Source: an uncultured SAR86 cluster bacterium (GTDB lineage Bacteria; Pseudomonadota; Gammaproteobacteria; Magnimaribacterales; D2472). From it: a stretch of 32,347 nt of DNA. The stretch lies in contig CABXVU010000003.1 in assembly GCA_902515775.1 (NCBI GenBank), positions 1 to 32,347 on the forward strand. Reading direction: 5' to 3'. The translations under genes were made by a program, and so were the position numbers. The notes under the pieces are model-generated. The model searched no databases and was not told the origin of the DNA. It was given only the letters and a program-made list of their open reading frames with translations. Below, piece by piece: positions 1 to 7,945 of this stretch. Each line of letters starts with the position of its first letter. The stretch's first letter is position 1.

Positions 1-1
1 T

Positions 2-1489
2 GAGCCACAGGGTTTAGACCCTCATATTGTCACTGGTGTACCGGAGCATCATTTACTTATTTCACTGTGTGAAGGCTTAACAATTGCAAATCCAAAGGGT
101 GGTGAAAACCTTCCTGGCGTTGCTGAGTCATGGGAAATTAGTGAGGATGGAAAGACATATACCTTTTTTCTTAATCAGAACGCTAAATGGTCAAATGGAG
201 ATCTAGTAACAGCTCAAGATTTTGTTTGGTCATGGATGAGAATTTTGACTCCATCACTTGGGTCTCAATATCCTGATATGCTTTATTATTTGAAGGGTGC
301 TGAAGATTTTCATCAGGGCAAAATTAGTGATTTCTCTGGTGTGGGAGTAAGCGCGATTAATGATCATGAGCTAAGAGTTGAGCTAAAAAATCCTACACCT
401 TTCTTTATAAGACTTTTAAGCCACTACAGTACATATCCTGTTCACAAGGAAACTATTTTGAAATATGGGACCATTGATGATAGAAATGGTCAGTGGACCA
501 GACCGGGAAACTTTGTTTGCAATGGACCAATGAATTTAAAAACCTGGGAATTAAACAAGCAAATCATTGTTGAAAAGAATCCATTGTATTGGGATGCTGA
601 TAGAGTTAGGTTGAATGAAATTAGGTACTTCCCTGTTTCTAATGAATCAACTGAAGACAGAATGTTTCGAGCAGGCCAATTACATGTAACAAATGTAGTT
701 CCATTAGAAAAATGCCCTATATATATTGAGAATGGAAATCCTAACCTCAGAATTGAACCATATATGGGAACTTATTTTTATAGGATAAATACCCTTCATC
801 CAATTCTTAAAAATAAAGATATTAGATTGGCATTAGCTTTCGCAATTAATAGAAAACAAATCGTTGAAAAGGTTTCAAAATGTGGTCAAGCAGCCGCTTA
901 CTCTTTTACTCCACCAGGATCTGCTGGATATCAGCCAGACACTGATGTTCCATATGATCCTGAGCTTGCAAGATCACTGCTTGCAGATTCTGGTTATGAA
1001 AATGGTGATGGGTTTCCAGTATTAGAAATACTCTTTAATACATCAGAGGGTCATAGAAAGATAGCTTTAGCTATTCAGCAAATGTGGCAAGAAAATTTAG
1101 GAATTTCAGTTGAATTAGTTAATCAAGATTGGAAGGTATACTTAGCAAGGGAAATGACTGGCGACTTTCAAATTTCAAGGGCAGGCTGGATAGGTGATTA
1201 TGAAGATCCGAATACATTCCTTGATACTTTGAGACCAAACAGAGGCAACAATAAAACTGGCTGGGAGAATGAGGAATACGATCAGTTATTAGAATTGGCG
1301 AATTCTACAAATGAACAGTCATTAAGATATCAATATCTTATGGAAGCTGAAAGATTATTAATAAGTGAGATGCCTATCATTCCAATTTATACATACGTCC
1401 GACAATATCAATTATCAGATGACGTAAAGGGTTGGCATCCTAACCTACTAGACACACATCATCCTAAATTTGTCTATTTAGAAAGATAA
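2..1489 (+). CDS. oppA: Oligopeptide ABC transporter substrate-binding protein, 5' end cut off by the window
   Basis: This is a family 5 extracellular solute-binding protein, the periplasmic receptor that hands peptides to an Opp-type permease. The reading frame is open from base 2, so 495 residues are visible and the signal peptide and first few dozen residues lie outside the window. The visible part opens with EPQGLDPHIVTGVPEHH, the typical start of the mature OppA fold, followed by the family motifs AESWEISEDGKTYTF and NAKWSNGDLVTAQDF. The ATG at 236 lies inside this conserved region and is not the real start. The gene ends 8 bases before oppB, in line with one operon. Family assignment is firm. 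That the ligand is a peptide, rather than for example a murein peptide, is inferred from similarity and from the two permease genes that follow. Confidence 0.93.
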   Translation, partial: EPQGLDPHIVTGVPEHHLLISLCEGLTIANPKGGENLPGVAESWEISEDGKTYTFFLNQNAKWSNGDLVTAQDFVWSWMRILTPSLGSQYPDMLYYLKGAEDFHQGKISDFSGVGVSAINDHELRVELKNPTPFFIRLLSHYSTYPVHKETILKYGTIDDRNGQWTRPGNFVCNGPMNLKTWELNKQIIVEKNPLYWDADRVRLNEIRYFPVSNESTEDRMFRAGQLHVTNVVPLEKCPIYIENGNPNLRIEPYMGTYFYRINTLHPILKNKDIRLALAFAINRKQIVEKVSKCGQAAAYSFTPPGSAGYQPDTDVPYDPELARSLLADSGYENGDGFPVLEILFNTSEGHRKIALAIQQMWQENLGISVELVNQDWKVYLAREMTGDFQISRAGWIGDYEDPNTFLDTLRPNRGNNKTGWENEEYDQLLELANSTNEQSLRYQYLMEAERLLISEMPIIPIYTYVRQYQLSDDVKGWHPNLLDTHHPKFVYLER

Positions 1490-1497
1490 TCTTATAC

Positions 1498-2421
1498 ATG
1501 CTGCAAATTATTTTAAAAAGAATTGCAATCGCAATCCCTGTGATTTTAATTGTAGCTTCATTAACATTTTTTTTGGTTCGAATGGCTCCTGGTGGGCCTT
1601 TCGATGCTGAAAAAGTAGTCCCTCCCCAGGTCATGAAAAATCTAAATGCTGTTTACAATTTAGATGCTCCCTTAATTATTCAATATAGGGACTATATGTT
1701 AAATCTTGTTCAAGGTGATTTTGGTCCGTCATTTCGATATCCAGGACGCTCGGTAACCGAGATGATTTTTACTGGTTTACCAGTTACTTTTGAGTTAGCT
1801 TTCTACGCAATTATTGTTGCCATGATTATTGGTAGTCTTGCGGGAGTCATTGCAGCTGTTAACAGGAATACACTTTTAGATTATGTGCCCATGACAATAG
1901 CTATGATTGGAATTTGTATGCCAACCTTTTTGCTAGGACCCTTGCTGGTATTATATTTCGGAATCTATCTTGAGGCTTTACCTGTTTCTGGATGGGATTC
2001 ATTGCCTGGAGATAAGATTTTGCCTTCAATTACTTTAGGGGCTGCCTATGCCGCTTATATAGCTAGGCTGAGCAGGGGAGGGATGCTAGAGACCCTCAGT
2101 CAAGATTATATTCGAACAGCAAGAGCAAAGGGCTTACCAGAGCATCAAGTAATTATTAAGCACGCATTGCAGGGTGGATTGGTTCCAGTAGTTTCTTTTT
2201 TAGGCCCAGCAGTTGCAGGCTTGATTGGCGGGTCTTTTGTCGTTGAAACTATTTTTCAAATTCCAGGGCTTGGACGTTTTTATGTTGAAGCTGCCTTTAA
2301 TCGTGATTACACAATGATTCTGGGAACTACTATTTTCTTTTCTACTTTAATAATATTCTTTAATTTATTATCTGATATTGCTGTACTGTTGATGAATCCT
2401 CGTGCAAGGAGTCAAACGTGA
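1498..2421 (+). CDS. oppB: Oligopeptide ABC transporter permease OppB
   Basis: This is an inner-membrane permease subunit of a peptide/nickel-type ABC importer, 307 residues, the usual OppB length. A first membrane helix is visible at residues 9-28 (IAIPVILIVASLTFFLVRMAPGG region), followed by the OppB-type periplasmic segment (NLDAPLIIQYRDY, GDFGPSF). The cytoplasmic EAA loop that docks the ATPase lies around residues 197-225 (SQDYIRTARAKGLPEHQVIIKHAL). It ends with the typical NPRAR tail. It starts 8 bases after oppA and overlaps oppC by four bases (GTGA), so the three are likely co-transcribed and oppC is translationally coupled to it. Confidence 0.94.
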   Translation: MLQIILKRIAIAIPVILIVASLTFFLVRMAPGGPFDAEKVVPPQVMKNLNAVYNLDAPLIIQYRDYMLNLVQGDFGPSFRYPGRSVTEMIFTGLPVTFELAFYAIIVAMIIGSLAGVIAAVNRNTLLDYVPMTIAMIGICMPTFLLGPLLVLYFGIYLEALPVSGWDSLPGDKILPSITLGAAYAAYIARLSRGGMLETLSQDYIRTARAKGLPEHQVIIKHALQGGLVPVVSFLGPAVAGLIGGSFVVETIFQIPGLGRFYVEAAFNRDYTMILGTTIFFSTLIIFFNLLSDIAVLLMNPRARSQT

Positions 2422-3272
2422 ATCAAGAAAGTTCATTATGGTCGGATGCATGGAGAAGATTGCTTGCAAATAAAGCAGCTGTGGCAGGTGGAATTATTTT
2501 ACTAGTCTTAATTTTCCTTGCAATTTTTGCTCCATGGATTGCACCACATTCTTATTCGTATCAAAACCTTGAGTTAGGGGCTCAACCTCCTTCTTCTGAA
2601 TTTTTACTTGGTACAGATACATTGGGCAGAGATCTTTTCAGCAGGATCTTGTATGGTGCAAGAGTTTCATTGCTGGTAGGTTTTGTTGCTACAAGTGTTG
2701 CGCTGGTTATAGGCGTCAGCTGGGGCATAGTTGCGGGATATTTTGGTGGAAGAATTGATTCTGTGATGATGAGGATTGTAGATGTTCTTTATGGTCTCCC
2801 GTTTATTATTTTTATAATTTTACTCATGGTAATTTTTGGAAGAAATATATGGCTGTTATTTGCTGCCATTGGAGCCGTGGAGTGGCTTACCATGGCAAGA
2901 ATTGTTCGAGGACAAGTCTTAACAGTTAAAACTCAAGAATATGTCTTGGCTGCTCAGGCTATGGGAGTATCAAACATTCAAATGTTTAGAAAACATATAT
3001 ATCCGAATATTCTTGGACCCATAGCTGTTTATGCAACCTTAACAATTCCTCAAGTTATGCTACTTGAAGCATTTTTAAGTTTTCTTGGTCTTGGTATCCA
3101 GCCGCCTATGAGCAGCTGGGGCACATTAATAAGATATGGTGTTGAATCAATGGAAGAGTATTCTTGGTTATTAATTTATCCGGGGTTAACTTTCACACTT
3201 ACATTATTTGCCCTTAATTTTTTTGGCGATGGTCTTAGAGATGCATTGGATCCGAAAATATCCTCTGATTAA
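2418..3272 (+). CDS. oppC: Oligopeptide ABC transporter permease OppC, GTG start
   Basis: This is the second permease subunit of the peptide importer, 284 residues. The cytoplasmic N-terminus carries the OppC-type pattern SLWSDAWRRLLANKAAVAG, followed by a helix and the conserved GTDTLGRDLFSRILYGARVS segment. The EAA loop is QEYVLAAQAMGVSNIQMFRKHI, and the C-terminus has the family signature FFGDGLRDALDPK. The start is GTG at 2418, with AGGAG seven bases upstream inside oppB, and the start overlaps the oppB stop as GTGA. The stop codon overlaps the stop of the convergent mltD. No ATPase genes (oppD/oppF) follow, so the ATPases must be upstream of the window or elsewhere. Confidence 0.94.
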   Translation: MNQESSLWSDAWRRLLANKAAVAGGIILLVLIFLAIFAPWIAPHSYSYQNLELGAQPPSSEFLLGTDTLGRDLFSRILYGARVSLLVGFVATSVALVIGVSWGIVAGYFGGRIDSVMMRIVDVLYGLPFIIFIILLMVIFGRNIWLLFAAIGAVEWLTMARIVRGQVLTVKTQEYVLAAQAMGVSNIQMFRKHIYPNILGPIAVYATLTIPQVMLLEAFLSFLGLGIQPPMSSWGTLIRYGVESMEEYSWLLIYPGLTFTLTLFALNFFGDGLRDALDPKISSD

Positions 3273-4720
3273 AAAGCCTTTATTATAATTTTTAGTACTT
3301 GACCAGGAGTAATCTCATTTTTTTCTAACTCATTAATCTTTTTTATATCTGAAATCTCAATATTAAAAATATCGGCTATTCGATAAAGACTATCTCCCTG
3401 TTTTACGCTGTATAGAATGGTTCTTTTTTTTGAATTGATTGTTCGATAAATATTTTTGTTTCCTATATTTAATTCTTTTCCTATTGTTAAGGGAGTATTT
3501 AATCTCAATCCATTATTTTTTGCTATCTCAGCTGGCGCCACTTTATACTTTTTGCCAAGTTTCCATAATGTATCACCTTCACTAATAATGTGAGCTTGAT
3601 AGGGAATAAATGCTTGATTTTGATCATTGCTAAGAGGAATAAGTAGCTCTTGATAAAGACTTAAAATATTGGATTTTAAATAATTAACTTTCTTTAATAT
3701 ATTTACCTCTGTGTCATATTGCCTAGCTATTTTCCAAAGACTATCTCCAGATAAAACCTTATGGGTAACCCAATTAATTTGGTTGTTTTGAATGAACTGA
3801 TCCTTTTTAAGATTTAGTTCTTTCTCTAACTCAATTGGAATATTAAAAGAAGTTTTTTTTCCAGGAGGAGATGCCCATTTTGTATATCCCGCATTTAATT
3901 TGTATACAAATTCAGGCTTTAAATTGGCAAACTCACTAAAAGCTAGTATTTCAACCTGACCTTCTAGCTCAATAGAACCAAGCACAGGTTTATTTGGGAA
4001 ATTTGGTAAATTAATTCCATATTTTTCAGCGTTAATAACTAATTCTTTTATAGCCATAAATTTTGGAACATATTCCAATGTTTGTTTGGGCAATTTAAGA
4101 TTTTTATAATCGGTTGGTTTGCCTGATTGCTTATTAAGCTTAATTCGCTTTTCAAGAAGAGTTGGCCCGCCGTTATAAGCAGCAAGAGTATATGTAATAT
4201 CTTTATTAAACCTATTATGCAAATAAGCTAAATATCTTACTGCTGCCCTTGATGATACCAAGGGATCATGTCTTTGTTCATACCACCAATTATCTTTTAA
4301 ACCATAAATTCTTGCGGTAGCAGGCATAAACTGCCAAATTCCCATTGCCCCTGATGAGGAGATTGAAAATGGATCATAGCTACTCTCAATGTATGGAAGA
4401 AGTGATAATTCTGGAGGTAAACTATATCTTTCTAATTCTTCAAGAACAAAGTATATAAAGTACCTGCCTTTTTCGAAAAGCAAATCTAGCTGATCTGGAT
4501 TTTTAAGATATGCATTTATATATTTAACAGTTTTTTTATCTAAGTACCCTTGTTTATTTTCACTGGTAATTCTTATGCGGCCCCAAACATCATCAGCGAT
4601 CAGAATATTTTCTGTAATATTTTCCGGAATAGGCTCAATATATTGATCAGCTTTAATGACTGAAGGTAATTCACAACTTGTTATCAAAAGCATTGCTAAA
4701 GCAATTATAAAAATTTTCAT
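3269..4720 (-). CDS. mltD: Membrane-bound lytic murein transglycosylase D, three LysM domains
   Basis: This lytic transglycosylase cleaves the glycan strands of peptidoglycan, leaving 1,6-anhydro ends, and acts from the periplasmic face of the outer membrane. Residues 1-16 form a lipoprotein signal ending in the lipobox ITSC, with Cys16 as lipidation site. The SLT domain covers about residues 90-230: catalytic Glu112 in IESSYDP, then GAMGIWQFMPATA (124-136) and AYNGG (181-185). Three LysM peptidoglycan-binding modules follow at about 318-363, 375-418 and 436-480, each with the (G)D(S/T)LW/Y pattern. Total length of 483 is normal for MltD. It is divergent from rnhA, as in many gammaproteobacteria, but gloB, which often sits between them, is absent. 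Confidence 0.95.
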   Translation of the reverse strand: MKIFIIALAMLLITSCELPSVIKADQYIEPIPENITENILIADDVWGRIRITSENKQGYLDKKTVKYINAYLKNPDQLDLLFEKGRYFIYFVLEELERYSLPPELSLLPYIESSYDPFSISSSGAMGIWQFMPATARIYGLKDNWWYEQRHDPLVSSRAAVRYLAYLHNRFNKDITYTLAAYNGGPTLLEKRIKLNKQSGKPTDYKNLKLPKQTLEYVPKFMAIKELVINAEKYGINLPNFPNKPVLGSIELEGQVEILAFSEFANLKPEFVYKLNAGYTKWASPPGKKTSFNIPIELEKELNLKKDQFIQNNQINWVTHKVLSGDSLWKIARQYDTEVNILKKVNYLKSNILSLYQELLIPLSNDQNQAFIPYQAHIISEGDTLWKLGKKYKVAPAEIAKNNGLRLNTPLTIGKELNIGNKNIYRTINSKKRTILYSVKQGDSLYRIADIFNIEISDIKKINELEKNEITPGQVLKIIIKAF

Positions 4721-4870
4721 AATTCTAAATTATATGAATATTAAGTTGAGAATGAATTTCTTGAGTAGAAAGAAAGATTATCTTCATTAGTTACAATTAA
4801 CCAAATATAATTATCATTATAAGCGTTTAAAAATAAAATAGTCATTAGTATTGATGTCATATTCCTAACA

Positions 4871-5305
4871 ATGAAAGAGATAGTTATTTACACAGACGGA
4901 GCTTGCAGAGGCAATCCTGGTCCAGGAGGTTGGGGCGCGCTAATTAAATTTGATTCTTCCGAGAAGGAGATTTTCGGCGGACGACATAATACAACAAATA
5001 ATCAAATGGAACTTTCTGCTGCTATTGAGGGACTCTCAATTTTAAAAGAGCCTTGTAACGTTGAGTTATTCACTGATTCAAAGTATGTGATGGATGGAAT
5101 AACTCAATGGATACAAAATTGGAAAAAAAATAATTGGAAAACCTCTGCTAAAAAAGAGGTTAAAAATAAAAGATTATGGCAACAATTAGATCAGTTAATG
5201 GCTTATCATCAAGTGCAATTGCATTGGGTAAAAGGCCATTCTGGAGATCCTGGTAATGAGATGGCTGATCTATTAGCAAATAAAGGAATTGATTCTATAT
5301 TATGA
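4871..5305 (+). CDS. rnhA: Ribonuclease HI
   Basis: This enzyme removes RNA from RNA:DNA hybrids during replication and R-loop clearance. At 144 residues it is close to the usual length of about 155. The four carboxylates are visible: Asp9 in [17 protein letters not shown], Glu47 in NQMELSAA, Asp69 in LFTDSKYV and Asp133 in NEMADLLAN, with the active-site His123 in KGHSGDPGN. The start is the ATG that places the TDG motif at residue 8, as in other family members; no good Shine-Dalgarno sequence precedes it. Its stop overlaps the dnaQ start (ATGA), a classic rnhA-dnaQ pairing, here in the same orientation and co-transcribed. Confidence 0.97.
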   Translation: MKEIVIYTDGACRGNPGPGGWGALIKFDSSEKEIFGGRHNTTNNQMELSAAIEGLSILKEPCNVELFTDSKYVMDGITQWIQNWKKNNWKTSAKKEVKNKRLWQQLDQLMAYHQVQLHWVKGHSGDPGNEMADLLANKGIDSIL

Positions 5306-6000
5306 CAAAAAAACTTATTGTTCTTGATACTGAAACAACAGGACTTGAAGTTGATCAAGGTCATAGGATTGTTGAGGTTGGGGCGGTCGCGCTTGAAGAT
5401 AGAAGAAGAACAGATGTGCATTTTCACTCATATCTCAATCCCCAAAGATCTATTGATGAGGAGGCTGAAAAAGTTCATGGTCTTTCAATGGAAAGACTTG
5501 CAAATGAACCAGAATTTTCAGAAATAGCTGAAAGTTTTTTAGAATTTATAGAAGGCAGTATATTGGTTATTCATAATGCTTCATTTGATTTAGGTTTCCT
5601 TAACTCTGAGTTAAAAAGAGCATCCTCAAATTATCCATTTCTTGAAGAAATATGTGATGTTGAAGATACTTTGTTGATGGCAAGAAATAAGTTTCCTGGT
5701 CAACGAAATTCTTTGGACGCTCTGGCATCTAGGTTTGAAGTTAGTGGATATGATAGAAGTTTTCATGGAGCTTTATTAGATGCAAACATTCTTGCTGATG
5801 TTTACATACACCTGACAGGTGGCCAAAGTAAATTTGAATTTATATCATCCAATACAACTTCTAATACAGATTCAAATAATAGTAATTTAAGTGTTGATTT
5901 TAAAAAATTCCCTATATCCAAAGTAAAGATTTCTATAGAAGATATCACTGCCAATGATCAAAGAATGCAAGAGATTAATTTAAACAGAGATTCTTCATGA
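5302..6000 (+). CDS. dnaQ: DNA polymerase III epsilon subunit, 3'-5' proofreading exonuclease
   Basis: This is the proofreading subunit of the replicative polymerase. It is a DEDDh exonuclease of 232 residues. Exo I is VLDTETTG with Asp9 and Glu11, Exo II is [12 protein letters not shown] with Asp96, and Exo III is [16 protein letters not shown] with His155 and Asp160. The N-terminal 180 residues form the exonuclease domain. The remaining C-terminal tail is Asn/Ser/Lys-rich and corresponds to the segment that binds the polymerase alpha subunit in Escherichia coli. The start overlaps the rnhA stop and its stop overlaps the gltX start, both as ATGA, so translation of the three genes is probably coupled. 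Confidence 0.96.
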   Translation: MTKKLIVLDTETTGLEVDQGHRIVEVGAVALEDRRRTDVHFHSYLNPQRSIDEEAEKVHGLSMERLANEPEFSEIAESFLEFIEGSILVIHNASFDLGFLNSELKRASSNYPFLEEICDVEDTLLMARNKFPGQRNSLDALASRFEVSGYDRSFHGALLDANILADVYIHLTGGQSKFEFISSNTTSNTDSNNSNLSVDFKKFPISKVKISIEDITANDQRMQEINLNRDSS

Positions 6001-7394
6001 CAAAAGTAACAAGATTTGCTCCAAGCCCAACTGGGCCTTTGCATATAGGAGGTGTCAGAACAGCTTTATTTAATTATGTATACGCTAAACAAAATAAAGG
6101 AAAATTTTTAATTAGAGTTGAGGATACAGATGCTGAAAGATCAACTGAAGAGTTTGAAGAAAATATTTTAAGAGGGCTGTCCGATATAGGAATTAATCCA
6201 GACGAGACTCCCGTTCGTCAATCTGAAAGATCTGAGCTATACATGCTGGCCGCAGAAAAAATCTTAGATTCTGGTAATGCGTATTGGTGTGATTGTTCAA
6301 AAGAAACGCTTGATGAGATGCGTAAAGAGCAGGAAGCAGCTGGAAAAAAACCTATGTATGACGGAAGAAGTAGAAATCTTGGTCTTGAACGAACAAATAA
6401 CTCTGTATTAAGACTTAAAACACCTCAAGATGGCAAGTTAGTTTTTCATGATTTGGTAAGAGGCGAAGTAATTTTTCAAAATTCTGAACTAGATGATTTA
6501 ATTCTTTTAAGAAGCGATGGATCTCCGACTTATCATTTATGCAATGTTGTTGATGATTTTAATCAAGGAGTTACGACTGTTGTTCGGGGAGAGGATCATT
6601 TAAGTAATACGCCAAGACAAATCCATATTCAAAATGCACTTGGCTATGATTCTCTTGAATATGCACACTTACCAATGGTTCTAGGGCAGGATAAAAAAAG
6701 ATTATCTAAAAGGAATGCTGTAACTAGCTTACAGGATTTCTTCGACCAAGGTTACCTAGAGTCATCTATGATAAATATGCTTGCTCGACTAGGTTGGTCA
6801 AAAGGCGATAAAGAAATTTTCTATTTAGACGATTTAATTTCAGATTTTAGAATTCAAGAAGTTCAAAAAGCTGGCGCTATTTTTGATCCCTCCAAACTTG
6901 ACTGGATAAACAATCATCATCTAGCAGCTTTATCTTTTGATGACTTTAAAAATAGACTAATTCCATTTTTAGATGCGCTTGGTCTTGATTACATGCAAAA
7001 GAAAAATAATAATGAAATCATTGCAGCAATGAGAAGTTCAAAACCTAATCTTCTAGGTGTAGCGCAAGATTTAATACCCTATTTTTCTGAATTAAGTTCT
7101 TATGATGATAAAGCAGCAAATAAATTTTTAATTGGATCAGAGGTAGTTTTAGAATATGTTCAAAGAAAGTTAAATGGTCTCGAAGAGTGGAGTGAAGATT
7201 CAATTGATAAAGCTTTAAAGGAGGCTCAAACAGGATTAAGTTTGCCGACTCCTAAATTAAATCAACCAATAAGAATTGCTATGACTGGCTCCACTCAGTC
7301 TCCCTCATTAGGATTAACTCTTTCGTTGTTTAATCTAGAAGAGGTTAATAAAAGAATTAATGCTGCGTTAGAGTACCTTTCTCACAAGAACTAA
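5997..7394 (+). CDS. gltX: Glutamate--tRNA ligase
   Basis: This class I synthetase charges tRNA-Glu. It is 465 residues, normal for bacterial GluRS. The HIGH-type motif is PSPTGPLHIGG (residues 9-19), and the KMSKS-type motif is KRLSKR (234-239). GluRS-specific blocks include FLIRVEDTDAERS and VVRGEDHLSNTPRQ. The C-terminal anticodon-binding region keeps the RIAMTGSTQSPSL block. The zinc-knuckle region keeps CDC (Cys98, Cys100), but the second pair is replaced (YDGRSRN), so this copy probably does not hold zinc there. The start overlaps the dnaQ stop. The stop codon overlaps that of the convergent EthD-like gene. GlnRS was considered, but the RVEDTD and VVRGEDHLSN blocks are those of GluRS. 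Confidence 0.96.
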   Translation: MTKVTRFAPSPTGPLHIGGVRTALFNYVYAKQNKGKFLIRVEDTDAERSTEEFEENILRGLSDIGINPDETPVRQSERSELYMLAAEKILDSGNAYWCDCSKETLDEMRKEQEAAGKKPMYDGRSRNLGLERTNNSVLRLKTPQDGKLVFHDLVRGEVIFQNSELDDLILLRSDGSPTYHLCNVVDDFNQGVTTVVRGEDHLSNTPRQIHIQNALGYDSLEYAHLPMVLGQDKKRLSKRNAVTSLQDFFDQGYLESSMINMLARLGWSKGDKEIFYLDDLISDFRIQEVQKAGAIFDPSKLDWINNHHLAALSFDDFKNRLIPFLDALGLDYMQKKNNNEIIAAMRSSKPNLLGVAQDLIPYFSELSSYDDKAANKFLIGSEVVLEYVQRKLNGLEEWSEDSIDKALKEAQTGLSLPTPKLNQPIRIAMTGSTQSPSLGLTLSLFNLEEVNKRINAALEYLSHKN

Positions 7395-7945
7395 GAAACA
7401 CAAGATGCAATTATTGCTTTAGGATGCTCTTGTATCAAGTTTTCTAGAGTATCAAAAGATGTTTTTTGAGAAATTCCATACTCAGCAATGCCTTTTATAT
7501 CATTTGGTTCAAGAAGTATGTTTTCAGAGATTTGCTTTAAACCTTCATAAGAATTTAATGAATCCAAGTCTTCAATCTTATTACAAGGATAAAAAATTTT
7601 TTTCTTGAATTCTTGTTCTGTTAATTGAACTGACTGAGTAAGCACAAAATAATTTTTTTCGACGTTCATAAATTTTAGCTCATCTTCTCTTAGGATATCT
7701 CCTACATTTGAAGACATTTTCTCTTCTATAATTTTTAACGACTCAATTGATTGATACTGGAAAATACTAATAGATCCAAGAGATGAATACAGAGGATTGA
7801 TCTTAGTGCTAATATAATTCCTTTCATAACCTTCAAAAGTTAGAAGGGATGTTGCTAATGGAGCATGATTTTTTTCGTAATAATCTTTAAAGTCATTATC
7901 AGAAAAATCATTCTTTTTATGAATGAATGCTAAAGCTTTAATCAT
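7391..7945 (-). CDS. EthD-like dimeric alpha-beta barrel protein
   Basis: The N-terminal half matches the EthD family, small ferredoxin-like alpha-beta barrels found near oxidative degradation genes: MIKALAFIHKKNDFSDNDF followed by KDYYEKNHAPLA. EthD proteins have no firmly established general activity. I use the ATG at 7945 (MIK) because EthD proteins begin this way and GGAG lies 12 bases upstream. The ATG at 7966 would add seven residues (MQEWPFK) unlike the family. With the MIK start the gene overlaps the end of the gamma-glutamyltransferase gene by eight bases. Total length is 184 residues, about twice a single EthD domain. The C-terminal half has no motif I recognise and may be a degenerate second copy. 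Last gene of the minus-strand run. Confidence 0.72.
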   Translation of the reverse strand: MIKALAFIHKKNDFSDNDFKDYYEKNHAPLATSLLTFEGYERNYISTKINPLYSSLGSISIFQYQSIESLKIIEEKMSSNVGDILREDELKFMNVEKNYFVLTQSVQLTEQEFKKKIFYPCNKIEDLDSLNSYEGLKQISENILLEPNDIKGIAEYGISQKTSFDTLENLIQEHPKAIIASCVS

